A stretch of DNA of 44,885 nucleotides from CAZUGH01 sp964619785 (GCA_964619785.1 CAZUGH010000009.1:1-44885), one strand, 5' to 3'. Positions 27,330-35,700 are shown, numbered from the stretch's first letter. Numbers and translations are program-made. Notes: generated from the sequence alone by a model not told the origin.

Positions 27330-29537
27330 TTATTGTGCTGGGGCAACTGCTGCTCCTGCATCTGGTTGAACCGCCGTTCCATCATTTGATGTATCATCTG
27401 GACTTTCTGGTACTGGTTGTTCAGCTGGATTCGTAGCTGGAGGCTCTGTTGCCTCCACTGGTGGATCTGTCACAGCAGGTTCTTCTGTCGCTTTTGGTTT
27501 CGTAGAAGGTCTTCGCGTCGCCGGTGTTGTATTCGGTGTCGCTGGCTGTGTCTGTTTCTCTTCATAACCATTAAATTGCTTAATTTCAAGTTTTTCATGA
27601 ATACTATTCATAAAAGTAGACCAGGTTCTTCCAGGATAACTACTACCATATAAGTCTGCCACTGTCTTAGGCTGGTCATAACCAACCCATATTGCTGTTG
27701 TATAATATGGTGTAAATCCGCAGAACCAACCGTCTTTCTTGTCATTCGTTGTTCCTGTCTTACCTGCACAAGGCATTCCATTCGTAATTCCAAGGCCTCT
27801 TGCTGTACCTCGCTTAAATACTCCTGTCAGAATATCTACCATGGTATTCGCTGCATTCGCATCATAGATATATTTTTCATCAACATCATCTGATACAACT
27901 TCTTTACCCTCAGAGTCTAAAATCTTGATAATACAGGTTGGCTCACGATATCTTCCTTCATTTTCTAGCGTTGCATAAGCCGAAGCCATCTCTACAGGGC
28001 TACAGCCATATGTGAGTCCACCAAGAGAAGAAGATAAATAATAATCGCTCTTCACAATTCGGTTATAATTCATATCAATCAGATATTGAATTCCAACAGC
28101 TGGTGTGATTTTATCAAAAATCTGCCATGCCACTGTATTTAACGATTGCTCAACAGCATAACGTAATGTTACATTGCCGCGATATCGTCCATTCGAGTTC
28201 GATGGCCCATCTTTAAACTTATAATCTCGGATAATCGTGTTCGGAGTATAATCTCGTTCCAAAGCCGGTGTATATACAATCAATGGTTTAATCGAACTAC
28301 CTGGCTGACGATATGACTGATAAGCACGGTTAATCGTGTAACCCTCTAACTCACTCTGACTCCGTCCACCAACAATCGCTACAACTCTACCATCTGAATT
28401 GTCAATACATACCGCTGCACCCTGCATCTGATACATGCCAGTGCTTGCATCCTTTTCCTTAAATGCTGTCAAATTTGAATTAACTTCCTTTTGTAATTTC
28501 TTCTGCTTCGCCAAATCAATTGATGTATAAATACGATAGCCCGAATTGAACAGCTCCTGCTGAGAATTCTCATAAGCCTCTTTATACTGTTCCTCGTAAT
28601 CATCTTCGCTCGCATCTGACTTAAACGAATTCTGGAATTCAAATCCATTCTTTTTCATAATGGCTCTTGTTGCACAATTGGTGATGTAAGTCTGAATAAA
28701 ATTACGTTTCGTCTCTGTCTTAGGATTCAGCGTAATCTTCTCATTGTATGCCTCATCATATTCTACTGATGTTATCACCTTGTCGGCTAGCATCTGGTCT
28801 AAGATACGATTCTTACGTTTCACTGTATTCTCAATCTTGGTCTCTGGATTGTACAGCGTAGGGTTATTCGGAATTGCACAGAGAAATGTAATCTGTGCTA
28901 GCGAAAGTTCCTTACAGCTCTTGCTGAAATAGCCTTGGGCTGCTGCCTCAATTCCATAGTAACCACTGGCAAAATACATATTGTTCATATAGAATTCGAG
29001 AAGTTGATCCTTTGAATACTTCTTCTCTAACTCTAATGCGATAAAAATCTCTTTAATCTTACGTTCATAAGTCTTCGCTGTACTTAAAAATACACCTCGT
29101 GCTAACTGCTGCGTTATGGTAGATGCACCTTGTGTCTTCTCGCCGTTATTTTGCAATAACACAACAAAAGCACGCATGATACCTGCCGCATCAATTCCGT
29201 TGTGACTGTAAAACTTCTTATCCTCTGTCACAATCATCGCATCAAGCGCTGACTGTGGCATATCCGCTAAAGGCAGATAATACGTGTCCTTCTCTCCACG
29301 AAGTACAACAACTTGCTTACCCTTCGAGTTATAGGCAATGGACGTTTGGGAAGCCTTAAAGGTATCCTCCGTCGATTCATTTACCATGGCAATCGCTTCA
29401 TCCTGCATAGCAAAAATCCTCTTGCCATACTTAAAGTAGAAGAAAATTCCACCAATCAGAAGTGCTAGTAAAAACAACAATATAAATATTTTTAAAAACA
29501 AGAAAAACTTACGCTTTTTCTTTTTTCTTCTAGCCAT
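27330..29537 (-). CDS. Class A penicillin-binding protein (PBP1A family)
   Basis: A 735-residue bifunctional peptidoglycan synthase. A lysine/arginine-rich cytoplasmic tail is followed by one membrane helix. A GT51 transglycosylase domain carries TEDKKFYSHNGIDAAGIMRA and GASTITQQLARG. The transpeptidase has SSIK (SxxK, near residue 409), SLN (SxN) and KTGT near 597. The ~75-residue Pro/Thr/Ala-rich C-terminal tail is low complexity and probably extends into the wall. The start at 29537 is chosen because GGAGG lies 6 bases upstream; an ATG 24 bases earlier is less well placed. It polymerises and crosslinks glycan strands outside the membrane and is a beta-lactam target. Confidence 0.94.
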   Translation of the reverse strand: MARRKKKKRKFFLFLKIFILLFLLALLIGGIFFYFKYGKRIFAMQDEAIAMVNESTEDTFKASQTSIAYNSKGKQVVVLRGEKDTYYLPLADMPQSALDAMIVTEDKKFYSHNGIDAAGIMRAFVVLLQNNGEKTQGASTITQQLARGVFLSTAKTYERKIKEIFIALELEKKYSKDQLLEFYMNNMYFASGYYGIEAAAQGYFSKSCKELSLAQITFLCAIPNNPTLYNPETKIENTVKRKNRILDQMLADKVITSVEYDEAYNEKITLNPKTETKRNFIQTYITNCATRAIMKKNGFEFQNSFKSDASEDDYEEQYKEAYENSQQELFNSGYRIYTSIDLAKQKKLQKEVNSNLTAFKEKDASTGMYQMQGAAVCIDNSDGRVVAIVGGRSQSELEGYTINRAYQSYRQPGSSIKPLIVYTPALERDYTPNTIIRDYKFKDGPSNSNGRYRGNVTLRYAVEQSLNTVAWQIFDKITPAVGIQYLIDMNYNRIVKSDYYLSSSLGGLTYGCSPVEMASAYATLENEGRYREPTCIIKILDSEGKEVVSDDVDEKYIYDANAANTMVDILTGVFKRGTARGLGITNGMPCAGKTGTTNDKKDGWFCGFTPYYTTAIWVGYDQPKTVADLYGSSYPGRTWSTFMNSIHEKLEIKQFNGYEEKQTQPATPNTTPATRRPSTKPKATEEPAVTDPPVEATEPPATNPAEQPVPESPDDTSNDGTAVQPDAGAAVAPAQ

Positions 29538-29610
29538 AAATTCCTCCATTCTACTCATCATAGAGTCAACATGAGCATTATACTACAATTATGGGCAGAA
29601 GTGCAACTCT

Positions 29611-30686
29611 TTACGAAACCCTTATATAATCAGTACCCTTTGTAATCTTAGCAAGATATAATGCTTCATCCGCTTTTTCGTATATTTCTTCGTACTCCGT
29701 AGGACCAACGATTGTTGCTACTCCTACACTACACTTAATAGATATATCGGCAACCTGATTCTCTGGCAATAAGAACATTGATAAAAATTCTTTCATTTTT
29801 TCATCAATCATATCATCGTCTTCATCTTCCACATATGCCATAAACTTCTCATTACCCTTGCGACCAAAGACACTCAATCTCTCAACTGTCTGCTGAAATA
29901 ACGCAGATACTTTTTGAATGACGATGTCTCCACATGAATGACCATTTTGCTCGACGATTTTGTTAAACTGGTCAATCCCTACCAAAATCAAAGTATGCTT
30001 ACTATCAAAAGCGGAAGCTTTCATCTTCTCTTTAATCTGTGTTACCAAGAAATTATTGTGATACAAATTTGTCATTTGATCAATATCACTCTGACTATGA
30101 AGTACCTGTTGTTTGAGAACCTCATCGTGAATACACTTTGTCCTACCAAATACACGCATGACACGACCAGATGAATCCGCAACACTCTTATAGGTCAAAC
30201 GGTGCCACTCATAACCCCTTCCCGAAATCTTACTCAGATACTCTAATTTACCACTTGTTGGCTGACACATTGCAGAATCAACCAATGCGATATATTCTTC
30301 CAAAAAATCAGGGTGCACTCTAGAATCATTATGTAACGATTCGAGGTAGTGTTCAATCACTTTTCGTGACAACGTACCGTCAAGTTCCTTCATCGAGTAC
30401 GCCATCTCATCCTTGAATGGATTAATTTCAAACAGAATCTCCGAACTCATATCCTCAAGAATTCGATATCGTTCTNNNNNNNNNNNNNNNNNNNNNNNNN
30501 NNNNNNNNNNNNNNNNNNNNNNNNNNNNNNNNNNNNNNNNNNNNNNNNNNNNNNNNNNNNNNNNNNNNNNNNNNNCTCCCGTTCTCCCAATTCGTATATC
30601 CCTACACCGCCTGGCAACAGATCAACTAAGATATCGCCCCAATCGATTTTCCTCATAATCTGTGCATCTAGTTCGCTATGCCCCAT
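29611..30686 (-). CDS. PAS-like/GGDEF protein with degenerate GGDEF motif, interrupted by gap
   Basis: The 5' part (30686-30576) opens MGHSELDAQIMRKIDWGD after AGGAGGAAGG. The frame resumes left of the gap with ERYRILEDMSSEILFEIN, a PAS-type opening, and ends at 29611. The second half is a diguanylate-cyclase fold: DIDQMTNLYHNNF, TLILVGIDQFNKIVEQNGHSCGD, then a C-terminal SVGVATIVGPTEYEEIYEKADEALYLAK. The signature loop reads RKGNEKFMAY where GG(D/E)EF is expected, so cyclase activity is probably lost. It may bind GTP or c-di-GMP, or act in protein contacts. The visible frames need a gap of 3n+2 bases, so 100 N is not the true length. Confidence 0.75.
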
Positions 30687-30742
30687 TCTGCCTTCCTCCT
30701 AACTGTTAACTACGATGTATCTTTTATTATACACTTTTTCAT

Positions 30743-30775
30743 CAAAAAAGACCATCACTTTATCGCGATGGTCTT
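30743..30775 (-). terminator. Terminator of bioY
   Basis: AAGACCATC (30748-30756) pairs with GATGGTCTT (30767-30775). On the minus strand it is followed by a run of six T, just after the bioY stop. Confidence 0.75.
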
Positions 30776-30791
30776 CATATTAATATACTTA

Positions 30792-31328
30792 TTAAGGACG
30801 AATCCGTTTCATCTGTTTTGCCAAAACTGGTCCAATCAAACATGCTACTATCATCTTCACTAAATCACCTGGAATGAACGGAATCACGCCAGCACCAAGT
30901 GCTGCCACAAAGCTCATGCCTGCCTGATATGCCAACCATGCTGTACCGAATCCGTAGCAAATCAATGTTCCCAAAATCATTCCCACAAAGTGAAGGATAT
31001 GATTGTTGGCAAACTTCTCAACAAAAATTCCTGCTAATATCGCAATGGCGATATATCCCAAGAGATATCCACCAGTTGGTCCAAGGACCTTACCAACACC
31101 GCCAGAAAATCCTGAGAATACTGGAACTCCAACAAGTCCAATGGCAATATACACAAGACAGCTCAGTGTTCCCTTTTTCCAACCAAGCGGAAATACAAGT
31201 AGATAAATCACGAACGTTGCCAAAGAGATTGGCACAGGACCAATTGGCAAGGAAAACGGACTAGCCACACACAATACCGCTGCCATAATTGCGATTAATA
31301 CAACATCATAAATTTTACTGTTCTTCAT
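30792..31328 (-). CDS. bioY: Biotin transporter substrate-specificity protein BioY
   Basis: A 178-residue membrane protein, the S-component of a biotin ECF transporter. Diagnostic segments are SPFSLPIGPVPISLATF, GKVLGPTGGYLLGY (binding-site loop) and FIPGDLVKMIVA. About six helices are predicted. No bio synthesis genes or ECF A/T subunits are in the window, so it likely shares the housekeeping energising module. It has its own consensus promoter overlapped by a BirA-type operator (31381-31417) and a terminator behind it, so it forms a single-gene biotin-repressed unit. Confidence 0.95.
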   Translation of the reverse strand: MKNSKIYDVVLIAIMAAVLCVASPFSLPIGPVPISLATFVIYLLVFPLGWKKGTLSCLVYIAIGLVGVPVFSGFSGGVGKVLGPTGGYLLGYIAIAILAGIFVEKFANNHILHFVGMILGTLICYGFGTAWLAYQAGMSFVAALGAGVIPFIPGDLVKMIVACLIGPVLAKQMKRIRP

Positions 31329-31360
31329 ATGCTCTCCTTCTAAATCATTTTCTATAAGAG

Positions 31361-31389
31361 AGTATAGCGAACTTTTTTCTTAATGTCAA
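31361..31389 (-). promoter_or_regulatory. Sigma-A promoter of bioY
   Basis: Minus strand TTGACA (31389-31384), 17 bases, TATACT (31366-31361). It is almost perfect, and its -35 lies inside the BirA-like palindrome. Confidence 0.75.
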
Positions 31390-31417
31390 CCCTTAAATGT
31401 ATATTAGGTTTACATTA
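31381..31417. promoter_or_regulatory. BirA (biotin repressor) operator on bioY
   Basis: Plus strand TAATGTCAACC (31381-31391), 15 bases, GGTTTACATTA (31407-31417). The arms are complementary with one mismatch. The TGTnAACC-N15-GGTTnACA form matches the known BirA operator architecture. One arm covers the bioY -35, so bound BirA with biotinyl-AMP should block transcription. The distal arm enters the 3' end of the yqxD gene. Confidence 0.72.
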
Positions 31418-31844
31418 GTAATTTTATCAAACTTTCTCTAAATCTATCATCATCCTCTGGCTGTCGTTTTCTCGGTCCTTTACTATGACCACGGCCACGA
31501 CTTCTTCTCGCTTCTTTTGCCATGTGTCGTTCCATCAAAAGTCCATCAATATTATCATTCGTATATACACGACCACTCTGATGTACCGCCAAGGCTCCTT
31601 TTCCCAATACCATTGCAGCCACACCATAGTCCTGTGTCACAACCAAATCACCTGTATGCGTTCGCGACACCAGTTCGAAATCTGCTGAATCAGCTCCCTG
31701 GTCTACTACTACAACCTGTGCATATTCAGAACGCAGGATGTGTGCTGTATCACAGAGTAACACGACAGGAATCTCCCTCTTCATCGCTTCCTCTACCACA
31801 ATGCTAACTACCGGGCAAGCATCTGCATCTACCAATATTGTCAT
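31410..31844 (-). CDS. yqxD: YaiI/YqxD family protein (DUF188)
   Basis: A 144-residue protein of the YaiI/YqxD family, a small PIN-like NYN-related fold. MTILVDADACPVV, the VVVDQGADSADFELV stretch and DLVVTQDYGVAAMVLGKGA are family hallmarks with conserved Asp residues, and a basic C-terminus follows. A nuclease activity is suspected for the family but not established. Its ATG overlaps the stop of the upstream GGDEF fragment as ATGA, so translation is coupled. In B. subtilis the gene neighbours dnaG/rpoD; that context is absent here. Confidence 0.85.
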   Translation of the reverse strand: MTILVDADACPVVSIVVEEAMKREIPVVLLCDTAHILRSEYAQVVVVDQGADSADFELVSRTHTGDLVVTQDYGVAAMVLGKGALAVHQSGRVYTNDNIDGLLMERHMAKEARRSRGRGHSKGPRKRQPEDDDRFRESLIKLLM

Positions 31845-32051
31845 TTTCTGCGCACCGCTTTCATCATTTTCTTATTCTGATACATCATCGTATCCGCTCG
31901 CTTCATCATCGGTTCTAAGCTCGTTTCGCCTTTTTCATGTCTGGCATATCCAAGTGCAAAGGAAATATGAACTGGACTAACCTCATTCATTTTCTGACGA
32001 GAAAATTCAATCCTTTGCAGCTCTTCGTCCATTCCCATCGCATCGATATTG
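31841..32051 (-). CDS. C-terminal fragment of a GGDEF-family protein (5' part in gap)
   Basis: 70 codons run left from the gap edge: NIDAMGMDEELQRIEFSRQKM, then VHISFALGYARHEKGETSLEPMMKRADTMMYQNKKMM. This is the last strand-helix unit of a GGDEF domain (i.iS.G.a....g.sl..ll..AD.aMY..K). The signature motif and N-terminus are hidden in the 32052-32151 N run. A whole protein needs well over 100 bases there, so the gap is underestimated. It is translationally coupled to the YqxD gene. Whether it makes c-di-GMP cannot be judged. Confidence 0.7.
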
Positions 32052-32151
32052 NNNNNNNNNNNNNNNNNNNNNNNNNNNNNNNNNNNNNNNNNNNNNNNNN
32101 NNNNNNNNNNNNNNNNNNNNNNNNNNNNNNNNNNNNNNNNNNNNNNNNNNN

Positions 32152-32185
32152 ATCGACCCTCTATCTGTTACAATAGGGGGTCGAT
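32152..32185 (-). terminator. Hairpin after kdgK, next to the gap
   Basis: ATCGACCC (32152-32159) pairs with GGGTCGAT (32178-32185), with TAT/ATA inside. The expected U-tract for the minus-strand kdgK transcript would fall in the N run, so it is cut off. Confidence 0.5.
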
Positions 32186-32212
32186 ATATATTAATATTAT
32201 ATTGTAGGCTAA

Positions 32213-33238
32213 TTATCTCTGAACACGACCAGAACCATCTCCACCAGCCAGTTTCAGAACTTCATCCATAGATACCATATTGAAGTCGCCTTCAATGGAG
32301 TGCTTCAAGCAGGAAGCAGCTACTGCAAACTCAATTGTAGGCTGTGGATCATACTCATTGAGGCATGCGCAAATCAGTCCGCCACCAAAGCTATCGCCAC
32401 CGCCAACACGGTCAACAATGTGCATCTTGTACTTCTTGCTGAAGTAATAATCCTTACCATCATAAAGCATTGCAGACCAATTATTATCATTGGCTGACAA
32501 TGATTCACGAAGAGTAATGGCAACCTTTTCAAAGCCAAAACGATCTGCTAACTGTTTCGCAACATCCTTGTATCCTTCATGGTTTACTGTACCTGTTGTA
32601 ACATCTGTATCAGCTGCCTTAATGCCAAATACATCTGCAGCATCTTCTTCATTGGCGATACATACATCAACATATTCACAAAGCTCAGCCATTACCTTGC
32701 CAGCTTTTTCTTTGCTCCACAATTTATTACGATAGTTCAAATCGCATGAAATCTTCACACCAGCTGCCTTAGCTGCTTTACATGCTTCAAGACAAATAGC
32801 GGCAACATCATCATTTAATGCTGGAGTAATTCCTGTGAAATGGAACCACTGTGCGCCATCAAAGATTTCTTTCCAGTTAAAGTCGTCCTTTGATGCGGTT
32901 GCAATCGAAGAACCAGCACGGTCATAAATAACCTTTGAAGGTCTCTGAGAAGCACCTTTTTCCAAATAATAAATACCCACACGGTCACCACCGCGTGCAA
33001 TATAAGATGTGTCTACACCATATTTTCTAAGAGAATTTACACCCGCCTGTCCAATCTCATGAGCAGGAAGCTTCGTAACGAACTTTGCATCAAAACCATA
33101 ATTAGCAAGTGATACAGCCACATTTGCCTCACCACCACCATAGGTTGCACCATATTGTTCTGCCTGAACAAAACGATAATATCCTTCTGGTGCCAGTCTC
33201 AACATAATCTCTCCAAATGTAATAACTTTCTTAGCCAT
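32213..33238 (-). CDS. kdgK: 2-dehydro-3-deoxygluconokinase (KDG kinase)
   Basis: A 341-residue PfkB-family sugar kinase that phosphorylates 2-keto-3-deoxygluconate to KDPG. The N-terminus VITFGEIMLRLAPEGYYRFVQAEQYGATYGGGEANVAV is KDG-kinase-like. The substrate segment DLNYRNKLW and the catalytic motif DRVGGGDSFGGGL (G-G-G-D in place of G-A-G-D) are visible. AGGAGG precedes the start, 15 bases after the aldolase gene. With the aldolase it completes KDG to pyruvate and glyceraldehyde-3-phosphate, the end of pectin/uronate catabolism. Confidence 0.92.
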   Translation of the reverse strand: MAKKVITFGEIMLRLAPEGYYRFVQAEQYGATYGGGEANVAVSLANYGFDAKFVTKLPAHEIGQAGVNSLRKYGVDTSYIARGGDRVGIYYLEKGASQRPSKVIYDRAGSSIATASKDDFNWKEIFDGAQWFHFTGITPALNDDVAAICLEACKAAKAAGVKISCDLNYRNKLWSKEKAGKVMAELCEYVDVCIANEEDAADVFGIKAADTDVTTGTVNHEGYKDVAKQLADRFGFEKVAITLRESLSANDNNWSAMLYDGKDYYFSKKYKMHIVDRVGGGDSFGGGLICACLNEYDPQPTIEFAVAASCLKHSIEGDFNMVSMDEVLKLAGGDGSGRVQR

Positions 33239-33253
33239 TTTATTATCCTCCTA

Positions 33254-34213
33254 TTATTTCTGTACAAGATGAACAGCGAAGCCGCCGATCTCATCCTGAA
33301 GATATACAAAAGTCATCTTGCCATCTACTACCTTAGCTGTGCTCATATCAAACTTCACACCAAGGCCCTCTAAATAATTAACAGCTCGGTCTACGTTATT
33401 AGTTCCGATTGCAATATGACCATACTTGCCATTTCCCTTTGCATTCATCGCTTCTACTTCATTGCCTGCAAAATAGGACTTGCTAGTCTCTCTCTTAGCA
33501 AAGCCAAACATGGCACCAAATGTATCTGCTACGCTCTCAGCCTCTGACTTATTATCACAATTAATACCAATATGACGTAACTCAAATCCAAGCATTGTAT
33601 GTACTGCTTCACGTGTCAGCTTCTCAATCTCATCAAACTTGCCTTCTTTTACCAGGGCACCATTCACCATCCAGCTTCCGCCACATGCAAGAATCTTATC
33701 AAACGCAAGATACTCATTAATATTACCTGCATTGATTCCACCTGTTGGCATAAACTTCATCTTCGTATATGGTGCTGACATTGCTTTAATCATCTTCAAG
33801 CCGCCTGCTGCTTCTGCAGGGAAGAACTTAACTACTTCTAGGCCTAATTCCAATGCCTGCTCAATATCACTTGGATTTGCTGTACCTGGTGTAACAGGTA
33901 TATTCTTATCGATACAATACTTAACAACCTTAGGATTGAGTCCAGGACTAACGATAAACTTTGCGCCTGCAGAGGCTGCGCGGTCAACCTGCTCAGTAGT
34001 CAGAACAGTTCCTGCACCTACTAACATCTCAGGGAACTCTTTTGCCATAATACGAATAGACTCTTCTGCTGCGTCGGTACGAAATGTAACCTCAGCACAT
34101 GGCAAACCGCCATCACAAAGTGCCTGGCCAAGTGGCTTAGCATCTTTCGCATCATTCAGAACTACTACTGGTACAATACCAATCTTTTGAATCTTCTCTA
34201 ATACTTCATTCAT
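33254..34213 (-). CDS. kdgA: KDPG/KHG aldolase fused to a C-terminal VOC (glyoxalase-like) domain
   Basis: 319 residues in two parts. Residues 1-207 are a class I aldolase: GIVPVVVLNDAKDA, catalytic Glu in CAEVTFRTDAA, GAGTVLTTEQ, the Schiff-base Lys near 129 in EVVKFFPAEAAGG, and FMPTGGIN. It cleaves KDPG (and possibly 4-hydroxy-2-oxoglutarate). Residues 210-319 form a vicinal-oxygen-chelate domain: RHIGINCDNKSEAESVADTF, YGHIAIGTNNVDRAVNYLEGLGV and a closing FAVHLVQ strand. Single-domain KDPG aldolases are ~210 residues, so the extension is real and in frame. AAGGAGA precedes the start. It is the first gene of kdgA-kdgK, facing kdgR. The VOC role is unknown. Confidence 0.9.
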   Translation of the reverse strand: MNEVLEKIQKIGIVPVVVLNDAKDAKPLGQALCDGGLPCAEVTFRTDAAEESIRIMAKEFPEMLVGAGTVLTTEQVDRAASAGAKFIVSPGLNPKVVKYCIDKNIPVTPGTANPSDIEQALELGLEVVKFFPAEAAGGLKMIKAMSAPYTKMKFMPTGGINAGNINEYLAFDKILACGGSWMVNGALVKEGKFDEIEKLTREAVHTMLGFELRHIGINCDNKSEAESVADTFGAMFGFAKRETSKSYFAGNEVEAMNAKGNGKYGHIAIGTNNVDRAVNYLEGLGVKFDMSTAKVVDGKMTFVYLQDEIGGFAVHLVQK

Positions 34214-34235
34214 CTCAAAATCTCCTTTATTTATA

Positions 34236-34261
34236 GTTTCACATTGTGAAACCTTGTTTCA
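34236..34261. promoter_or_regulatory. Overlapping KdgR/IclR-type operators
   Basis: Two perfect palindromes share an arm: GTTTCACATTGTGAAAC at 34236-34252, and TGAAACCTTGTTTCA at 34247-34261. The second fits the GAAAC-N3/5-GTTTC form known for KdgR. They lie just downstream of the kdgA -10 (34286-34281), where a bound regulator would block the polymerase. A further half site TGAAAC is at 34333-34338, beside the kdgR start of transcription. Confidence 0.7.
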
Positions 34262-34280
34262 GATTACGAACCTGTCTATT

Positions 34281-34308
34281 ATTATACACCCTTATATGCC
34301 ATTGTCAA
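34281..34308 (-). promoter_or_regulatory. Promoter of kdgA-kdgK
   Basis: Minus strand TTGACA (34308-34303), 16 bases, TATAAT (34286-34281). Both hexamers are perfect. The -35 overlaps that of the divergent kdgR promoter. Confidence 0.75.
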
Positions 34309-34330
34309 GATTTTTAAAAAGTGTTACAAT
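34302..34330 (+). promoter_or_regulatory. Promoter of kdgR
   Basis: TTGTCA (34302-34307), 17 bases, TACAAT (34325-34330). It is back to back with the kdgA promoter, sharing TTGTCAA, so one regulator could control both. Confidence 0.65.
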
Positions 34331-34363
34331 GATGAAACTTGATATGAAAAAGGAGCGTTTCCT

Positions 34364-35122
34364 ATGGAAGAGAAAAATCCAATCCAAGTAGCTGACCGAC
34401 TATTTCTCACAGTAGAGATACTAGCTGCTGATGGTCCTGCTGGGCTAATGGAACTCAGCAAAAAGCTCGAATTAAACAAAACCACCGTACACCGCATCTT
34501 GAATTCCTTGATTTACATGGGCTACGTCAAACAGGATTCGGTGTCATTAAAATACAGTCTTACCTTTAAAATCTGGGAAGTTGCCAACCAGCTCCTCACC
34601 AAGATTGACATGGTCGATATCGCCAGACCACATCTCAAAAAACTAGTTGAAGACTCCGGCGAAACTGTACACCTTGTTGAGAAAAATGGTGTCAATGCCG
34701 TCTACATTGATAAAGTAGAATCCTATACCAATTCTGTTCGACTCGTTTCAAAGGTAGGCGAAAGCATTCCCCTCTATTGTTCCGGTGTTGGCAAAGCAAT
34801 CCTTGCTGATATGGAAGACGACGCCATCCGTGCCATCTGGAAATCAAGTCAGATACAGAAACTAACCGATCATACAATCATTTCGCTAGATGAATTTATG
34901 AAAAAAATCACCCAGATACGTAAGCTAGGTTACGCACTAGATGATGAAGAAAACGAGATGGGCGTTCGTTGTATCGCTGCATGTCTTCGCGACTACCGCG
35001 GCAAAGCAAAGTATGCATTTAGTATCTCGGCACCTGTGAATCGTATGGATGAAGCACGACTCCTTCAATTAGCAAATTGCGTACTTGCAACAAAAGAATC
35101 TATCTCTCAAGAAATTCATTAA
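34364..35122 (+). CDS. kdgR: IclR-family transcriptional regulator (KdgR-like)
   Basis: A 252-residue IclR-type protein. The N-terminal helix-turn-helix (GLMELSKKLELNKTTVHRILNSLIYMGYV) is followed by the IclR effector domain with VHLVEKNGVNAVYIDKVES, LYCSGVGKAILAD and MGVRCIAACLRDY. The fold senses small acids or sugars. Its divergent position to kdgA-kdgK and the palindromes between them point to a KdgR responding to KDG. AAGGAG precedes the ATG. The 3' end overlaps the convergent EIIA gene by 23 bases. Confidence 0.9.
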   Translation: MEEKNPIQVADRLFLTVEILAADGPAGLMELSKKLELNKTTVHRILNSLIYMGYVKQDSVSLKYSLTFKIWEVANQLLTKIDMVDIARPHLKKLVEDSGETVHLVEKNGVNAVYIDKVESYTNSVRLVSKVGESIPLYCSGVGKAILADMEDDAIRAIWKSSQIQKLTDHTIISLDEFMKKITQIRKLGYALDDEENEMGVRCIAACLRDYRGKAKYAFSISAPVNRMDEARLLQLANCVLATKESISQEIH

Positions 35123-35552
35123 ATAGCTTATCCTCTGTTGTGGCGCAAAGTATCCGCTCCTCGCGTTCCACATCTCGAAATATCTTAGAAATCAATGACA
35201 AGACCTCTAAATGGTCATCACTATTCTCTGCTGCCAAGGCAATAACAAGTGATATCGGATGCACTTTCCCCTGGAAAAACACAGGTTTGCGAAAGAGCGC
35301 TACACTGATTTGATTCTTGCGTACACCTTGGTCTGGTCTAGCATGCGCCAAGGCAATATCTGGTGTAATCACATAATATGCCCCTTGCTCTGCCGTTACT
35401 GTTCGTATTTCCTCTAGATAATCCTGCGTTACATACCCCTGACACACAAGTGGCAGAATTGCTTTGCATAATGCCTGGCTCCAATCGACATTTTCAGTAA
35501 CAATCTGAACATTTTCCCGTTTTAATAAGTTCTCTATTCTTAATTTACACAT
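35100..35552 (-). CDS. PTS sugar transporter subunit IIA (EIIA type 2)
   Basis: 150 residues from ATG 35552, which has GGAGA 6 bases upstream; ATGs at 35576 and 35591 are alternatives. The fold is the mannitol/fructose-type EIIA: QGYVTQDYLEEI and AYYVITPDIALAHARPDQGV, where the histidine is the phosphorylation site. LVIALAAENSDDHLEVLSLIS follows. The ALAHARP form resembles ascorbate/galactitol-type EIIA (UlaC/GatA). No EIIB or EIIC is in the window, so it is either an orphan EIIA serving another permease or a regulatory PTS protein. It converges on kdgR with a 23-base overlap. Confidence 0.85.
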   Translation of the reverse strand: MCKLRIENLLKRENVQIVTENVDWSQALCKAILPLVCQGYVTQDYLEEIRTVTAEQGAYYVITPDIALAHARPDQGVRKNQISVALFRKPVFFQGKVHPISLVIALAAENSDDHLEVLSLISKIFRDVEREERILCATTEDKLFNEFLER

Positions 35553-35700
35553 ATCGTTCTCCAATGCATTTCCCATTTTAATCCTTTTCATATTCTATCA
35601 CGACAAAGTTTTCTCGTAAAGCCCTTTTCCCGCCAAAAGATTAGCACGTTCTTTTTTCCATTCCATATACTATGAGTAACAACTCAATAAGGAGAACTCT

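Noticed and set aside
33639..34190. 183-residue open frame on the plus strand inside the aldolase gene
   Set aside because: It is an antisense shadow of the KDPG aldolase, without promoter or Shine-Dalgarno.
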